From assembly GCA_025174535.1 (NCBI GenBank), contig JALBUN010000015.1, positions 1 through 64,000 of the forward strand: 64,000 nt of DNA, given 5' to 3'. Below, one piece after another: positions 1 to 10,269 of the stretch. Position numbers and translations under genes: made by a program. This DNA comes from Cantharellus purpuraceus. Its lineage: Eukaryota; Basidiomycota; Agaricomycetes; Cantharellales; Hydnaceae. Positions within the stretch are counted from its first letter, which is position 1; each line of letters opens with the position of its first letter. Below the pieces are notes generated by a model that did no database searches, was not told the origin of the DNA, and saw only the letters and a program-made list of their open reading frames with translations.

Positions 1-149
1 TTTCCACCACTTTGGATGGAAAATATGATGGTATTGCACCCTAAAGAACGAGGGATAGTCATACAGTCTCATGTTAGAACAAGATTATCTACCACTATGC
101 CCTAACTAAGTTACTTTGTTTTAAAAGTAGCTTCACTGCATTAAAGGTG

Positions 150-1333
150 TTTGTTTCCAAGACTTTCCTAAGACGCTTATTCAGAAATACAACAAATAAG
201 TATGTACAACCTATTTTCCTCAAATTTTATACAATACACTTCAATTCAAACTTATTTTCATATTTCAACATGATTCTCAAATTTTACACAATATACTAGA
301 TTAAAACATATTTTGATATTTTGGCATAATTCTCAAAAATAATTCTTTTTTTTCCTGATTTAGTGGTGGCAACTCTCTTGAAGGAACATCCAAATATCAT
401 TGATTCTTTCTTATACAATACTTATAACATAATTTGAACTATCTTTAATCCCCACCTGGTATTTGTATATCTAAATACCCTATATAATACCAATTATATT
501 CATATATACATTCCTATTATATCCATGTAAATAATTATGTTCATCTCAACCAAATATCTTATCTTTTAAAGTTTATTAAAATATAGAATATATGTTTATA
601 TTTATGAAAATTTCACACATCCTAAATCTTTTAAGATATCCAAATTGTAACTCCCTGGCTTTATGTATCATTGAAATCCTGATGTATATCTCCTATACAT
701 CAGAATATTGTATACTTACATGATTCCGAACAAGCGTCTAAGTAGACAAATAGCAGTCAGTAGAACAATAGCATAGTATTCTAATATGCAATGGGAATCT
801 TCAAGAGATAAAAGCAGTGAGTCGGTGAGATCAATATGATTTGGAATTGACTGGAGAACTACATGTCTGCAAGGGCATATTTATGTAAATACAAGCAAAC
901 AGGATATCTGGAACATACATGATTTGTTATGGTCACATGTTTATAGATAGGAGAGAAATTGACCATGTGTGAAATATTAGTTAATGGAGAGGTACAAAAA
1001 CAAGATGTGGTTGGATTTGAATTAACAAGTAATCTATAGTAATAAGAAAAATAAAACTTGGCATATGGGTCCATAACTCTTGAACATATGCAGGGGTTCA
1101 TCGTATGGACAGATGTTCATGTGTATGATGATAACATGATCATTCCTTGAGACTGGGATTGGATGGAGCATGATGATTAGAATATGAGGCATGACTTCAA
1201 TAATGCATGTGTTGATCAATATTAGCAAGATCCAGTATTATTTGTGATACAGAGCTTGAGGTGATAGGTCAATGGGTGTGATGAGAGTAAACATTGGTGA
1301 GGATATTATGAACCATGTGCATGTTTTACAACA
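150..1333 (+). mobile_element. LTR-R family solo LTR, copy 1 (interrupted)
   Basis: Long terminal repeat of an unassigned retrotransposon family, here called LTR-R. The sequence begins TGTTTG and ends TTTTACAACA, and it aligns with the well-bounded copy at 41,960-42,387 and the minus-strand copy at 57,176-57,689. Shared blocks include 'gactggagaac' near 855 and 'cttggcatatgg' near 1,056. A MITE sits close to its 5' end (174-738). I see no matching target-site duplication, so the outer limits are approximate. No internal coding region of this family is in the window. Confidence 0.55.
174..738 (-). mobile_element. 565-bp MITE, copy A
   Basis: Non-autonomous DNA transposon of exactly 565 bp with terminal inverted repeats of the form GACGCTTGTTCAGAA (one or two mismatches here). 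It is flanked by the 3-bp duplication TAA at 171-173 and 739-741. It has no ORF and is AT-rich, with a subterminal 14-bp hairpin near one end. Three other copies lie at 3,013-3,577, 19,068-19,632 and 39,617-40,180; this copy is inverted relative to them. The 3-bp T-A-rich duplication suggests the PIF/Harbinger group. That assignment is inference, because no transposase is present. Confidence 0.85.
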
Positions 1334-2303
1334 AATAATACATGCCATCCAAGCCTGACCTAGCAGACAAATCTTCAAGACGATTGATGGATGGACGACA
1401 CAAGTGTCAGACAGTCAGACAGTCAAGTCAGTCAGCAACATTGTGATCCCCCAAAGCCTGCAACACTTGGGAGGACTCGAAATGTTAGCAAAGTAAAAGC
1501 CCCTCCTTCCTTTGATGATTGAACAAGTGAAAGACATTTGATAGTCATCCATGCACTCTGTCCTGGTGAGTGTTTGTTTTGACAATGACTCCCCACATCT
1601 CAATTGATGTGTTGGTGTCACAATGAAGAATGGATATATGCTTATATCTGACATTTCTTATCAAAGTTTTGTTGACACTGTCAACAACCCATGAAACAAA
1701 ATAGACATATTTAAATGGTGAGCAATATGAAACATGCATTGAAGGACTGTATCTCTTACTGTGCACACCAGACAAGAGGAGATGAGCATATTTAAATGGT
1801 GCTATATGAAATGCATACAGAAGGAATGTATTGCTTCTGTGCACACCAGATACAACCCATTGACCATCATCTCACTGGTGTTATGTTGGTGTGAGTCAAC
1901 CATGTGAACCATGTGCCTATGGCTAGAATGAACACCAAACCATGGATCAGCACATGCAATGTCCAAGTGGGCTCACTCGATGTAACAATAATGTCTCCTG
2001 CCAACCACCATTTGCTGGATGTGTACACAGTGGCTTGTCGTCAACATGGACAGCCCAGTCAAGTGGAAACCCTCTGCACATCAGCAAGCATGTTCCAATA
2101 CTGGGCATGATTGTGGATGATAGCCCTTGACATGTGAATTGACTTGATGGGGTGGTCCATGTGTGTGGCACCCACCCACCTCTGTGGCATCCACATGTCT
2201 CATGGCACTAGTACGCTGTCTGATGGCAATGACACACTTGATGACCCTCGGGTCTATATACACATCGCAAAAGCCTATTCAAAGATGTGAAAGAGAGAAT
2301 GGG
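1334..2303. other. No gene recognised; low-information intergenic sequence
   Basis: Short overlapping ORFs on both strands lack any recognisable domain or consistent coding signal. It contains an imperfect direct repeat (1,706-1,772 and 1,787-1,850) and several 'gtgcacaccaga'-like repeats. It lies between LTR-R copy 1 and LTR-B copy 1 and may be more decayed repeat. Confidence 0.4.
1706..1850. repeat. Imperfect direct repeat of about 65 bp
   Basis: Two units (1,706-1,772 and 1,787-1,850) both begin 'catatttaaatggtg' and end 'tgtgcacaccaga', separated by 14 bp. Confidence 0.7.
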
Positions 2304-2308
2304 ATGTG

Positions 2309-4129
2309 TGTTTTGGAACCCACAAAATTATGGTGTTAGGGCAAACTCTAAATCACCACAATTCCATAAATGAACAGCTGAGAAGAATATCAAATCCTAC
2401 TGCAGCACAACTCCAGAAACAATTTAACATTTGTACTTTGGTTACAATCCATTGTAATGGTCAATGCAGATGATACACAGGAAGGTAATACATTTCTTAG
2501 CAGTAGGGAATGAATAAAGACTTCCAGAGTCTAGAGTTCATGGATGCTTAGAAGTCCAGATATTCTGAAAAGAGGGGAATGCACTTAGAGGCTAGAGGAA
2601 GTAGGTGGATGAATCTGACCGTCCAACCAGTGACACTCTGAAGCAGGTAACAGCAATGTGTGAAGTAGCCTAGCAACTGCTTCACACGAGTTCAAGATTC
2701 TAATGCTCTGCAAAGGCAGTACACACTAGTGACTTAAACAAAGAGCACTAATGGCAGGACTATTGACAGACAATCTCACCCTGTAGATTCATAGTCACGC
2801 AAGGTAGATACTACACTCACGCCCAAAGCAGGACAATCACTACTTCAAGTGCAATCAAATACAGTTACACAACTGTAAGCCACCCTTGAACTGGACAATC
2901 AACAGTTACTGAGATATAGAGGATGACACTGTATGTCACTCTAGTCACACTGATGTGCAAATGATGGGGTAGAAATGGTTCTTTATTCAGAGGCAAAATG
3001 GCCTTCTTATATGACACTTGTTCAGAATCATGTCAGTATACAATATTCTGATGTATATGAGATATACATCAGAATTTCAATGATACATAAAGCCAGGGAG
3101 TTACAATTTGGATATCTTAAAAGATTTCTGATGTGTGAAATTTTCATAAATATAAACATATATTCTATATTTTAATAAACTTTAAAAGATGAGATATTTG
3201 GTTGAGATGAACATAATCATTTACATGGATATAATAGGAATGTATGTATTAATATAATTGGTATTATATAGGGTATTTAGATATACAAATACCAGGTGGG
3301 GATTAAAGATAGTTCAAATTATGTTACAAGTATTGTATAAGAAAGAATCAATGATATTTGGATGTTCCCTCAAGAGAGTTGCCACCACTAAATGGGGAAA
3401 AAAGAATTATTTTTGAGAATTATGCCAAAATATCACAATATGTTTTAATCTAGTATATTGTGTAAAATTTGAGAATCATGTTGAAATATGAAAATAAGTT
3501 TGAATTGAAGTGTATTGTGTAAAATTTGAGGAAAATAGGTTGTATATACATATTTGTTGTATTTCTGAACAAGCGTCTGTACTCTACAGGAGCTGACTAA
3601 TCCTTCTACCTATTAATAGTTATGAGTCATGGCAGGAGTCATAACCTGAGTCACTATTACTCAAATAACTTAGGCAACACTCTGTTTCCTGGGCTGATCA
3701 GCATAGCTATGGGTAGGCACAGTTTATTGAACTCTCCACCAAAGGTGGAGTTAGGAGGAGCTGTGGTTGCCAAGATATTGAGGATTTACTGGCAGTGGTG
3801 ATCAGATTGGGTCAGAGATTGAAATAAGTCATGTGATTGAAAATGAGTCAGTAGATCAGGTGACTCTGCTAACTTTGAAGCTGCTGACATCTGTGAAGTT
3901 TTGTGGGTCCATGTGGGTCCAAAACTTCACCCAGCAGGACAATAAGTTTGTGGACTCATTTCTGCATGGAAATTCCCGAAAAAATATGAAGAAAATAGAG
4001 AATATTTGAATGGCCCTGAATCAAGAGAAAGCAGCACATATATGCTGATATTTTAAGGCCATGAAGCTAAATTGTACAGTTTCAGGACTTTAAACAAGAT
4101 CTTTTTTAAGGAAAACCAGTTCCCATACA
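2309..4129 (+). mobile_element. LTR-B family solo LTR, copy 1, with perfect TSD
   Basis: Begins TGTTTTGGAACC and ends GTTCCCATACA, so it is a TG...CA LTR with inverted terminal bases. It is flanked by the 5-bp duplication ATGTG (2,304-2,308 and 4,130-4,134). Without the nested MITE (3,013-3,577) it is about 1.25 kb. Other copies: 27,009-28,437 (+), 35,977-37,398 (-) and a fragment at 7,833-8,094 (-). No internal region is attached in any copy, so the parent element is unknown. The LTR contains TGAGTCA motifs near 3,625-3,650 and 3,840. Confidence 0.85.
3013..3577 (+). mobile_element. 565-bp MITE, copy B, nested in LTR-B
   Basis: Same 565-bp element as copy A, in the opposite orientation. Its terminal repeats are GACACTTGTTCAGAA and TTCTGAACAAGCGTC. 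The flanking triplets TAT (3,010-3,012) and TGT (3,578-3,580) differ by one base. The LTR-B copy at 27,009 is uninterrupted at the corresponding place and gives the approximate empty site. Confidence 0.85.
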
Positions 4130-4262
4130 ATGTGCATGGAGATAAGGCAGTGGACTGGTTGTTTGCACAATACATGGTGAGAGTGTTGATAGGGAGCATG
4201 GCTGTGAACAACAATTGATGAGCTTGCATGTGGGGGACATACATGCACACATCATGCACAGG

Positions 4263-4782
4263 TGTTATGCACTAGGGGGGGTCAGAGATTGGGTCGGAGT
4301 TGACAGTCAGAGTTGGAGCAGGAATTGGGGTGTGTCGTGGGGGTTGGAATGGACTTGGCTTCAGCTTATGTGCTGCACCCTCACTAAGACCAGTGTCCAA
4401 GATTTTGGAGACAGAGTATGACTTAGATAGTTAGAATTGGACTTAGGAGCTAGGCGTGATTTGATATTCGAACTGGGGAATGAAGTCCCCAGTCAGGCAA
4501 CTTAAATACATATTTGAAATCTAATAATAATTACTCCGGTGATGGATCTCCAAGGCCAACAGCCTTACATGAATATGTCTGAGTCCAACAGGGATGGATG
4601 TCTGTTCCTATGGTGATGCTGATGCATCAATTGGAACCAGAGGTGGATGAGTGAGATCGATTGTGACAATCGGACAGATAAATGGGGATGTGATGGTTTC
4701 CAAATGGAGTATAGATTTCATGTGTGTGGGGATCTGATTGGATCGGACAGGGATCTGGGCACTAATGAATATAGTCATAACA
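4263..4782 (-). mobile_element. Gypsy-family LTR, solo or remnant
   Basis: Reads TGTTATGCACTAGG... to ...TAGTCATAACA on the plus strand. That is the reverse of the Gypsy-1 5' LTR (8,095-8,620), so the sense strand is minus. No target-site duplication is visible (flanks ACAGG and ATAGT), which suggests recombination or decay. It carries the shared block 'cagcttatgtgctg' found in every LTR of this family. Confidence 0.8.
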
Positions 4783-5760
4783 ATAGTAGAATATGCAAAG
4801 GCTTATAGAAAGACATGTTCGTTCTGGAGTTATTCCAGGCACAAATAGTTTCAGACACACAGATAGAATCAGTGAGAGATAATTACTCTCTACTCTATTC
4901 AAGTGCAATACAAGCATAATTTATACATGATAAGGGGCCTCATGAATGTAAAAGTCCTTCATAAATGTTCTAGACCAATGATAGAATGTATGATGTAGTG
5001 TTATGACTATATTCATTAACACCCAGATCCCCATCCGATCCACTCAGATCCCCATGCATATGAAATCTATACTCCATTTGGAAACTGTCACATCTCCATT
5101 TATCTGTCTGATTGTCACCGCCAAATCTCACCCATCCATCTCCCGTTCCGATTGATGCATCAGCATCACCATAGGAACCTGGACATCCATCCCCAGGACA
5201 TACTCATGTAAGGCCATTGGCCTCGGAGACCCATCACTGGAGTAATTATTATTAGATTTCAAATATGTATTTAAGTTGCCCAACTGGGGACTTCATCCCC
5301 AGTTCAAATATCAAATCACGCCTAGTTCCTAAGTCTGATCCTAACTATCTAAGTCATACTCCATCTCCAAAATCTCAGACACCAGTATTAGTGGGGGCAC
5401 AGCACATAAGCTGAAGCCAAGTCCATCCCAACCCCCACAACGCACTCCCACCCCTCTCCGACCGACCCAACCTCCACGATGTACCCTGATTCCCTCTCTG
5501 ACTCCAACCCAATCTCCAACCCCAATCGGACCTAGTGTGTAACATGTAGGAATGATGTGGGGGATTGTCCATGATGTAAAAATGATGAAATAAAGTGTAG
5601 GAAAATGTCTAGACAGCTCTAGAACTCACAGGGGCATCTCCCATTCCCTTTACCATCCCTATAATTGTTTCTACTTGTCCCCTTCTCCTCTCTGCTCCCC
5701 CTGAGCCTTCTTTGTGCTCCTGTCTCCCTATCCCGTCTACCCCTCTCCTCCCATAATTCC
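4783..5760 (-). mobile_element. Decayed copia-type LTR, interrupted by a Gypsy LTR
   Basis: The segments 4,783-4,998 and 5,550-5,760 resemble the reverse complement of the Copia-1 LTR: 'gttctggagttattcc' at about 4,820, and a C-rich tract with 'gagcctt...gtgctcctg' at about 5,700. They are strongly diverged. The 5' end of the LTR is not recognisable, so the boundary with the Ser/Thr-rich gene remnant at about 5,760 is approximate. Confidence 0.6.
4999..5544 (+). mobile_element. Gypsy solo LTR with TSD TGTAG
   Basis: Starts TGTTATGACTATATTC and ends GTGTGTAACA, the same orientation as the Gypsy-1 5' LTR. It is flanked by the perfect 5-bp duplication TGTAG (4,994-4,998 and 5,545-5,549). It inserted into the copia-type LTR remnant around it. 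Contains the 'cataagctgaagccaag' block common to the family. Confidence 0.88.
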
Positions 5761-5763
5761 AGC

Positions 5764-7832
5764 TCAATTCCTCATGAAGTAAGTCCAAAGTGAGTGGGTG
5801 GACTCACTCCCCAATAACAATGTATGCATCATCTTGATGGCACTCAATACAGACTCTCTCTGCGCAAAGGTAATGCTGCTTGAATGGGTGTCAGTAGACC
5901 CCTCATGCAGCATGGAATCAATGAGCATGGCATGCAAGGCCGTCCCCTCAGTACCCTGCAATAATCTTTGCGTCTATTCAATGCTCTCAGTGTGAATGCA
6001 ATGTTCTGCAGAAGCATCATGAAGTAATGTGCCTCCAAAAACCATGCCAGACGTGCTATCCAAGTTGATCGTCAGACTAGACGTGTCCAATTTCTTTGCA
6101 AAGGGAGATATGCTCAAGTTCTCCGACAGAGAAGACACGGTCACATCGCACCATGTCAAACTTGATGTTTCTTCTGCGACAGTCTCGCTGCATGTATTCT
6201 GTTCCGGATCAATGGAAACCGCTGAAATGTCAAGGGCAGACTCTGTGAGAAAGGATTCATTCTCACGATTCTCCACACGAGTGATCTGTTGGACTGCTTC
6301 TTCATGAGTCGTCATCTTGTCAGGGTGCATGATTTCCTTGCTCTCCCTTCTAGAAACCTCCTTAACTTTTTTGCTCTGCATAGAGATTGACGGCCCCCAA
6401 TCATCCACACGACCTGATATGCAGTGCCAATCAGACAACTTCATGGTCCATTTTTTTGTTAGATCGCTTAATGCTCTGCAAGCTTACACCGATCAAGCCC
6501 TGCTCAGTGGAAATACACATAACAGTGAGGGGCTAATTGTGAAAATTAGAAGTGTAAGAAGCAACAAAAGGAGCACACACCTGTACAAGTTTCGACACAG
6601 TGGATGTCCCAATGAGCTGAGCTGTTGAACTGGTATCTTGCTCAAGTGAAGACTTTGTAGTCTCACTTCGTTTCTTCGATGAGGTGTAACTCCCAACAGA
6701 GACAGCCATGGCCGCAATACTGAACGAAATCCTGTTGTGACCATGATTTTCCTTGGAGACACCAATGCATTGCATGAATGAATCACCAGCCTCACAATGA
6801 ATGTCTACACCGCCCTTCTCAACATGACCTGTCATCTTGACAGACTGCTCAGTCTTCTGTGTGGTTGAGCTGGCTAGCCCCTGCTTGGCCAAAATTACCC
6901 TAACGCTCAAGGACTGCTTGTACAGCTTCAGAAAGGAAAACTAGTTGCAAAATAGTAAGGGGATCACTCACTTGTACAGACTTCATCACCATGGATGTTC
7001 CAACAGTCTGCAGTTGAACTCGTATCCTGCTCAAGCGATGATTGTGCATGTTTCTCAGTTGAAACGGTTGAAGCTGCGGTGCTCATCTCCACAGCCACAG
7101 CTTCAGCACTAAATGAGATCCCGTAGCGACTTTTATCGTTCCCTGAAATGCTCCTCTCGCCCTGGACATGTGCACTACTCTTATCAGCACGACCCATTGT
7201 CATGTCGGCTTGCTCTGTCTTCTGTGCAGTGAAGCTGGCCAGTCCCTTCTCAGCCAAGATAGACAGCTCATTCTTGGGCGACGCAGTGCCATGGGCCCTT
7301 GCTCAGTTGACATTGCCACAATATTCAGGGACTGCTTCCATTACAAGTTCAAAGAATGGAACCAGTCAAAATATTAGCAAAAAGAGCACTCACCGGACCA
7401 GGATCAGTTGCCTTGGACATTTGGATTGGCTAATGTGTAGAGCCCTTGTTCTGCTGCAATGACGATTGCACGGCCCCGAAGTTCCCCCTTCATTCCCCGC
7501 TCATTATAGCGGTCTGGTTCTCAACAGAAGCAGCTGTAACTGTGGCAGTAACTGCGGCAGTAACAGCCATCTGTTACTGCCATGGTGTTCCCTAAAATCA
7601 TCAGTGTTTCGCACAATGAAACCACCAGTCTCATGGAAAACATCTACACTGCTTTTCTCCACATCAGTATGTTCACCATACAAGCATTTCATCAGAATCC
7701 ACAATGTAACGTCTTGCGATGAGGTTTGGAATTCCCTAGAATCCCTGCAGCCAACACAGATGGTGGAACCACTAGAGCTCATTGTGCTCCGAACAGCTGT
7801 TGAAGCCTGCGCTACTTGGCTGCTTGTGCTTG
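5764..7832 (-). pseudogene. Ser/Thr-rich host gene remnant with tandem repeated exon modules (locus 1)
   Basis: Minus-strand coding segments rich in Ser, Thr, Glu and Gln, separated by probable GT-AG introns near 6,525-6,580, 6,905-6,963 and 7,335-7,393. At least three roughly 100-residue modules are homologous to each other (about 7,800-7,500, 7,257-6,964 and 6,910-6,582). They share pieces such as 'SSLEQDTSSTA' and 'QKTEQ'. The last segment (6,444-5,764) has a TAG near 5,971 inside an otherwise open frame. It resembles the region downstream of the DUF6535 exons of locus 2 (for example the exon start near 44,500), so I infer a paralogous gene. The 5' part is lost at the LTR-B fragment at 7,833. 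The function of the repeats is unknown. The alternative is a live gene whose exon structure I have misread. Confidence 0.5.
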
Positions 7833-8094
7833 TGTATGGGAACCACCTTTTCCTTATCAAATTCCATTTATGCAGCACCAATGTGCTATTCTTTGCTTTT
7901 CTAAATATCAGCATATATTTGATGCTTGTACCTGGAATGGACTTATTCAAATATTCTCTATTTTTTCCATATTTTTCCGGGAATATTCCATGCAGAACTT
8001 GGCCCAGAATCATTTATTTCTGCTGTGCTACAGTTGTGGACCCATAGGCACCCACAAACCTTCGCACAGCCAGCTATCCACCTTTGGACCAGGC
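7833..8094 (-). mobile_element. LTR-B family fragment
   Basis: Begins TGTATGGGAACCACC and is nearly identical to 35,977-36,240, the end of LTR-B read in reverse. It stops abruptly where the Gypsy-1 5' LTR begins, so only the distal 262 bp remain. It separates the locus-1 gene remnant from Gypsy-1. Confidence 0.85.
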
Positions 8095-8620
8095 TGTTAT
8101 GACTATATTCATTAACGCCCAGATCCCCGTCCGATCCACTCAGATCCCCGCGCATATGAAATCTATACTCCATTTGGAAACTGCTACGTCTCCATTTACC
8201 TGTCCAATTGTCACCGCCGATTCCGCCCATCCGTCTCCGGTTCCAATTGATGCATCAGCATCACCATAGGAACCCGGACATCCATCCCCGTCGGACTCAG
8301 ACATACTCACATAAGGCCGTCGGCCTCAGAGACCCATCACCAGAGTAATTATTATTAGATTTCAAATATGTATTTATGTTGCCTGACTGGGGACTTCATT
8401 CCCAGTTCAAATATTGAATCACACCTAGCTCCTAAGTCCGATCCTAACTCTCTAAGTCGCACTCCGTCTCCAAAATCTTTGACACCGGTATTAGTGAGGG
8501 CGCAGCACATAAGCTGAAGCCAAGTCCATTCCAACCCCATGACATGTTCCGACTCCAACCCAACCTCCGACCCAACCTCCAATCCAATCTCTGACCCCAA
8601 ATTGGACCTAGTGCATAACA
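8095..8620 (+). repeat. Gypsy-1 5' LTR
   Basis: TGTTATGAC...GTGCATAACA, 526 bp. The orientation is set by Gypsy-3, where a purine tract (aaatggggagatac, read on the minus strand) directly precedes the LTR that starts TGTTATGAC. The left flank is the LTR-B fragment and no target-site duplication survives. The leader (8,621-8,652) begins GTAT, as does the base pair adjoining the Gypsy-3 LTR. I could not assign a primer-binding site. Confidence 0.85.
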
Positions 8621-8652
8621 GTATATTCGAACTGCCACACTCACTCCTACCA

Positions 8653-10269
8653 ATGCCATGATCCACCGCCAATTCCAAACATGCATGAATTGTCGAGGTA
8701 CCCGCCCCCAGCATCGACACCATCCCCGAGGTCATCGAGGAACTGACGGACCACATAGAGGCTGTCAATGAAGAAGATGACACCCTGCCCTCTCCAAATC
8801 TGGTGCAAGCCATCTCCCTGCTTGCTAGCAGCATCCGTAACCCACAAGCCCCTAAGTCCTGGACCAAGGTCCGAGAACCCGACCCATTCGATGGCTCCGA
8901 TCTGCACAAACTCCAGCCGTTCTTGGTGCAATGCCAGTTGAATTTCCGCGACCGCCCTGACACATTCACATCCGATCGGGCGAAGGTCACCTTCGCCATG
9001 TCCTATCTCAAGGGCACCGCACTGGACTACTTTGAACCAGCGCTCATGGACGACTCCGATGACCCGATATGGTCAGAGGACTACTCCAACTTCATCTCCG
9101 AACTTTGGACCAATTTTGGTCCTTATAACCCCGAGGCCGATGCCGAGAACGAACTCGATTGACTTCAGATGAAGGCGAATCACAAAATCACAAAATACAT
9201 TGTAAGTTTCCAGCAGCTAGCTCCAAAAGTCCAATGGGGCGACGCCACACTCCGATGCCAATTTTACGTTGGACTCCCATCCTGCATCAAGGACGAGATA
9301 TCACGTGTCGGTAAGCCGGATACTTTGGCTACCCTCTGCAAGCTCGCCCAATCCATCGACGCCCATTATTGGGAACGTCAATCCGAGGTCTCCTGCAAAA
9401 ATTCGGCCAACAACAAATCGGACAAGTCATTGGACAAGACCCCAAAGTCCAACAAGGGGTCCGATAAGCGGGCCACTGCCAACTCAGGCCAGAAGTCAAA
9501 CACTGGTAACACTGCCGCTTCCAGTTCCAGCACCAGCAATAACTCTGGAGCTCGCAAGAGTACTCTGGACCTCTCCACCAAGCTGGGGAAGGATGGGAAA
9601 CTTACCCAGCAGGAACGCCAGCGCCGCATGGACAACAACCTCTGTCTGTTCTGCAGAAAGCCTGGTCACCAAGCCAAGGATTGCAACAAAGCAACCTCGT
9701 CCGCAGCAAAGGCAAAGGGCCGCAGCGCCAACGCCACAACGGACAAGTCCGATGCTAAAGCGACGCACCAAAAAAAAATAGTAAGCAGTCCTATAGCCTC
9801 CGTACGGGCTGAGGGCTGCATTGGTACTCCCCGTACTCCAGACGAGGTCTGCCTGAACGCATCCGCTCTTTTCCACTCCGACTCCCTTACCCTCCTTGTC
9901 CACTCCGACTCCATTCCTGATACCACTATTCAAGCATTAATTGACTCCGGTTCTACTCACTGTTTCCTCGATTCCTCTTTTTCTGATTTACATAAACTCC
10001 ACACATACACCATAACTCTGATACCACTCCGATTATTTGATGGCACTACTAATGCTGTTATTTCATGAGCTATAGATCTGTCTATCCGTTTTTCTGTCGG
10101 AGAAATCCAGACCCTTACATTCTATGTTACTCCGCTTGACTCCAGCTGTTCTGTGGTTCTCAGACATAACTGGCTCACCCGCTACAACCCATTGATTGAC
10201 TGGGCATTGGGCCATATCACATTCCATTCTCCAGCACAGGCTGTGTCATCCCCGACGTCACCAGCAACT
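8653..10269 (+). pseudogene. gag-pro: Gypsy-1 gag and protease
   Basis: Gag forms the capsid and the aspartic protease cleaves the polyprotein. All pieces are in one frame. A plausible start is ATG 8,653, with TGA codons at 8,659 and 8,686; clear gag homology with Gypsy-2 runs from about 8,740. The capsid segment continues to the TGA at 9,160-9,162 and resumes at once. A CCHC zinc knuckle (CLFCRKPGHQAKDC) lies near 9,640-9,690, after a Lys/Ser/Asn-rich linker. The protease motif IDSGSTHCF is near 9,940. A TGA at 10,066-10,068 interrupts the protease. Gypsy-2 has CAA at both the 9,160 and 10,066 positions, which fits an ancestral CGA that decayed to TGA in one copy and CAA in the other. Confidence 0.85.

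Noticed and set aside
174..3577. One large 3.4-kb transposon bounded by the inverted repeats at 174 and 3,577
   Set aside because: The inverted repeats are two complete 565-bp MITEs. Each has its own terminal repeats and flanking triplets, and one lies inside an LTR-B with its own ATGTG duplication.
8621..8652. Primer-binding site of Gypsy-1 in 'attcgaactgcc'
   Set aside because: It resembles a T-arm complement (TTCGAAC) but not a tRNA 3' end or the LTR start needed for self-priming, and the Gypsy-3 5' end is absent for comparison.
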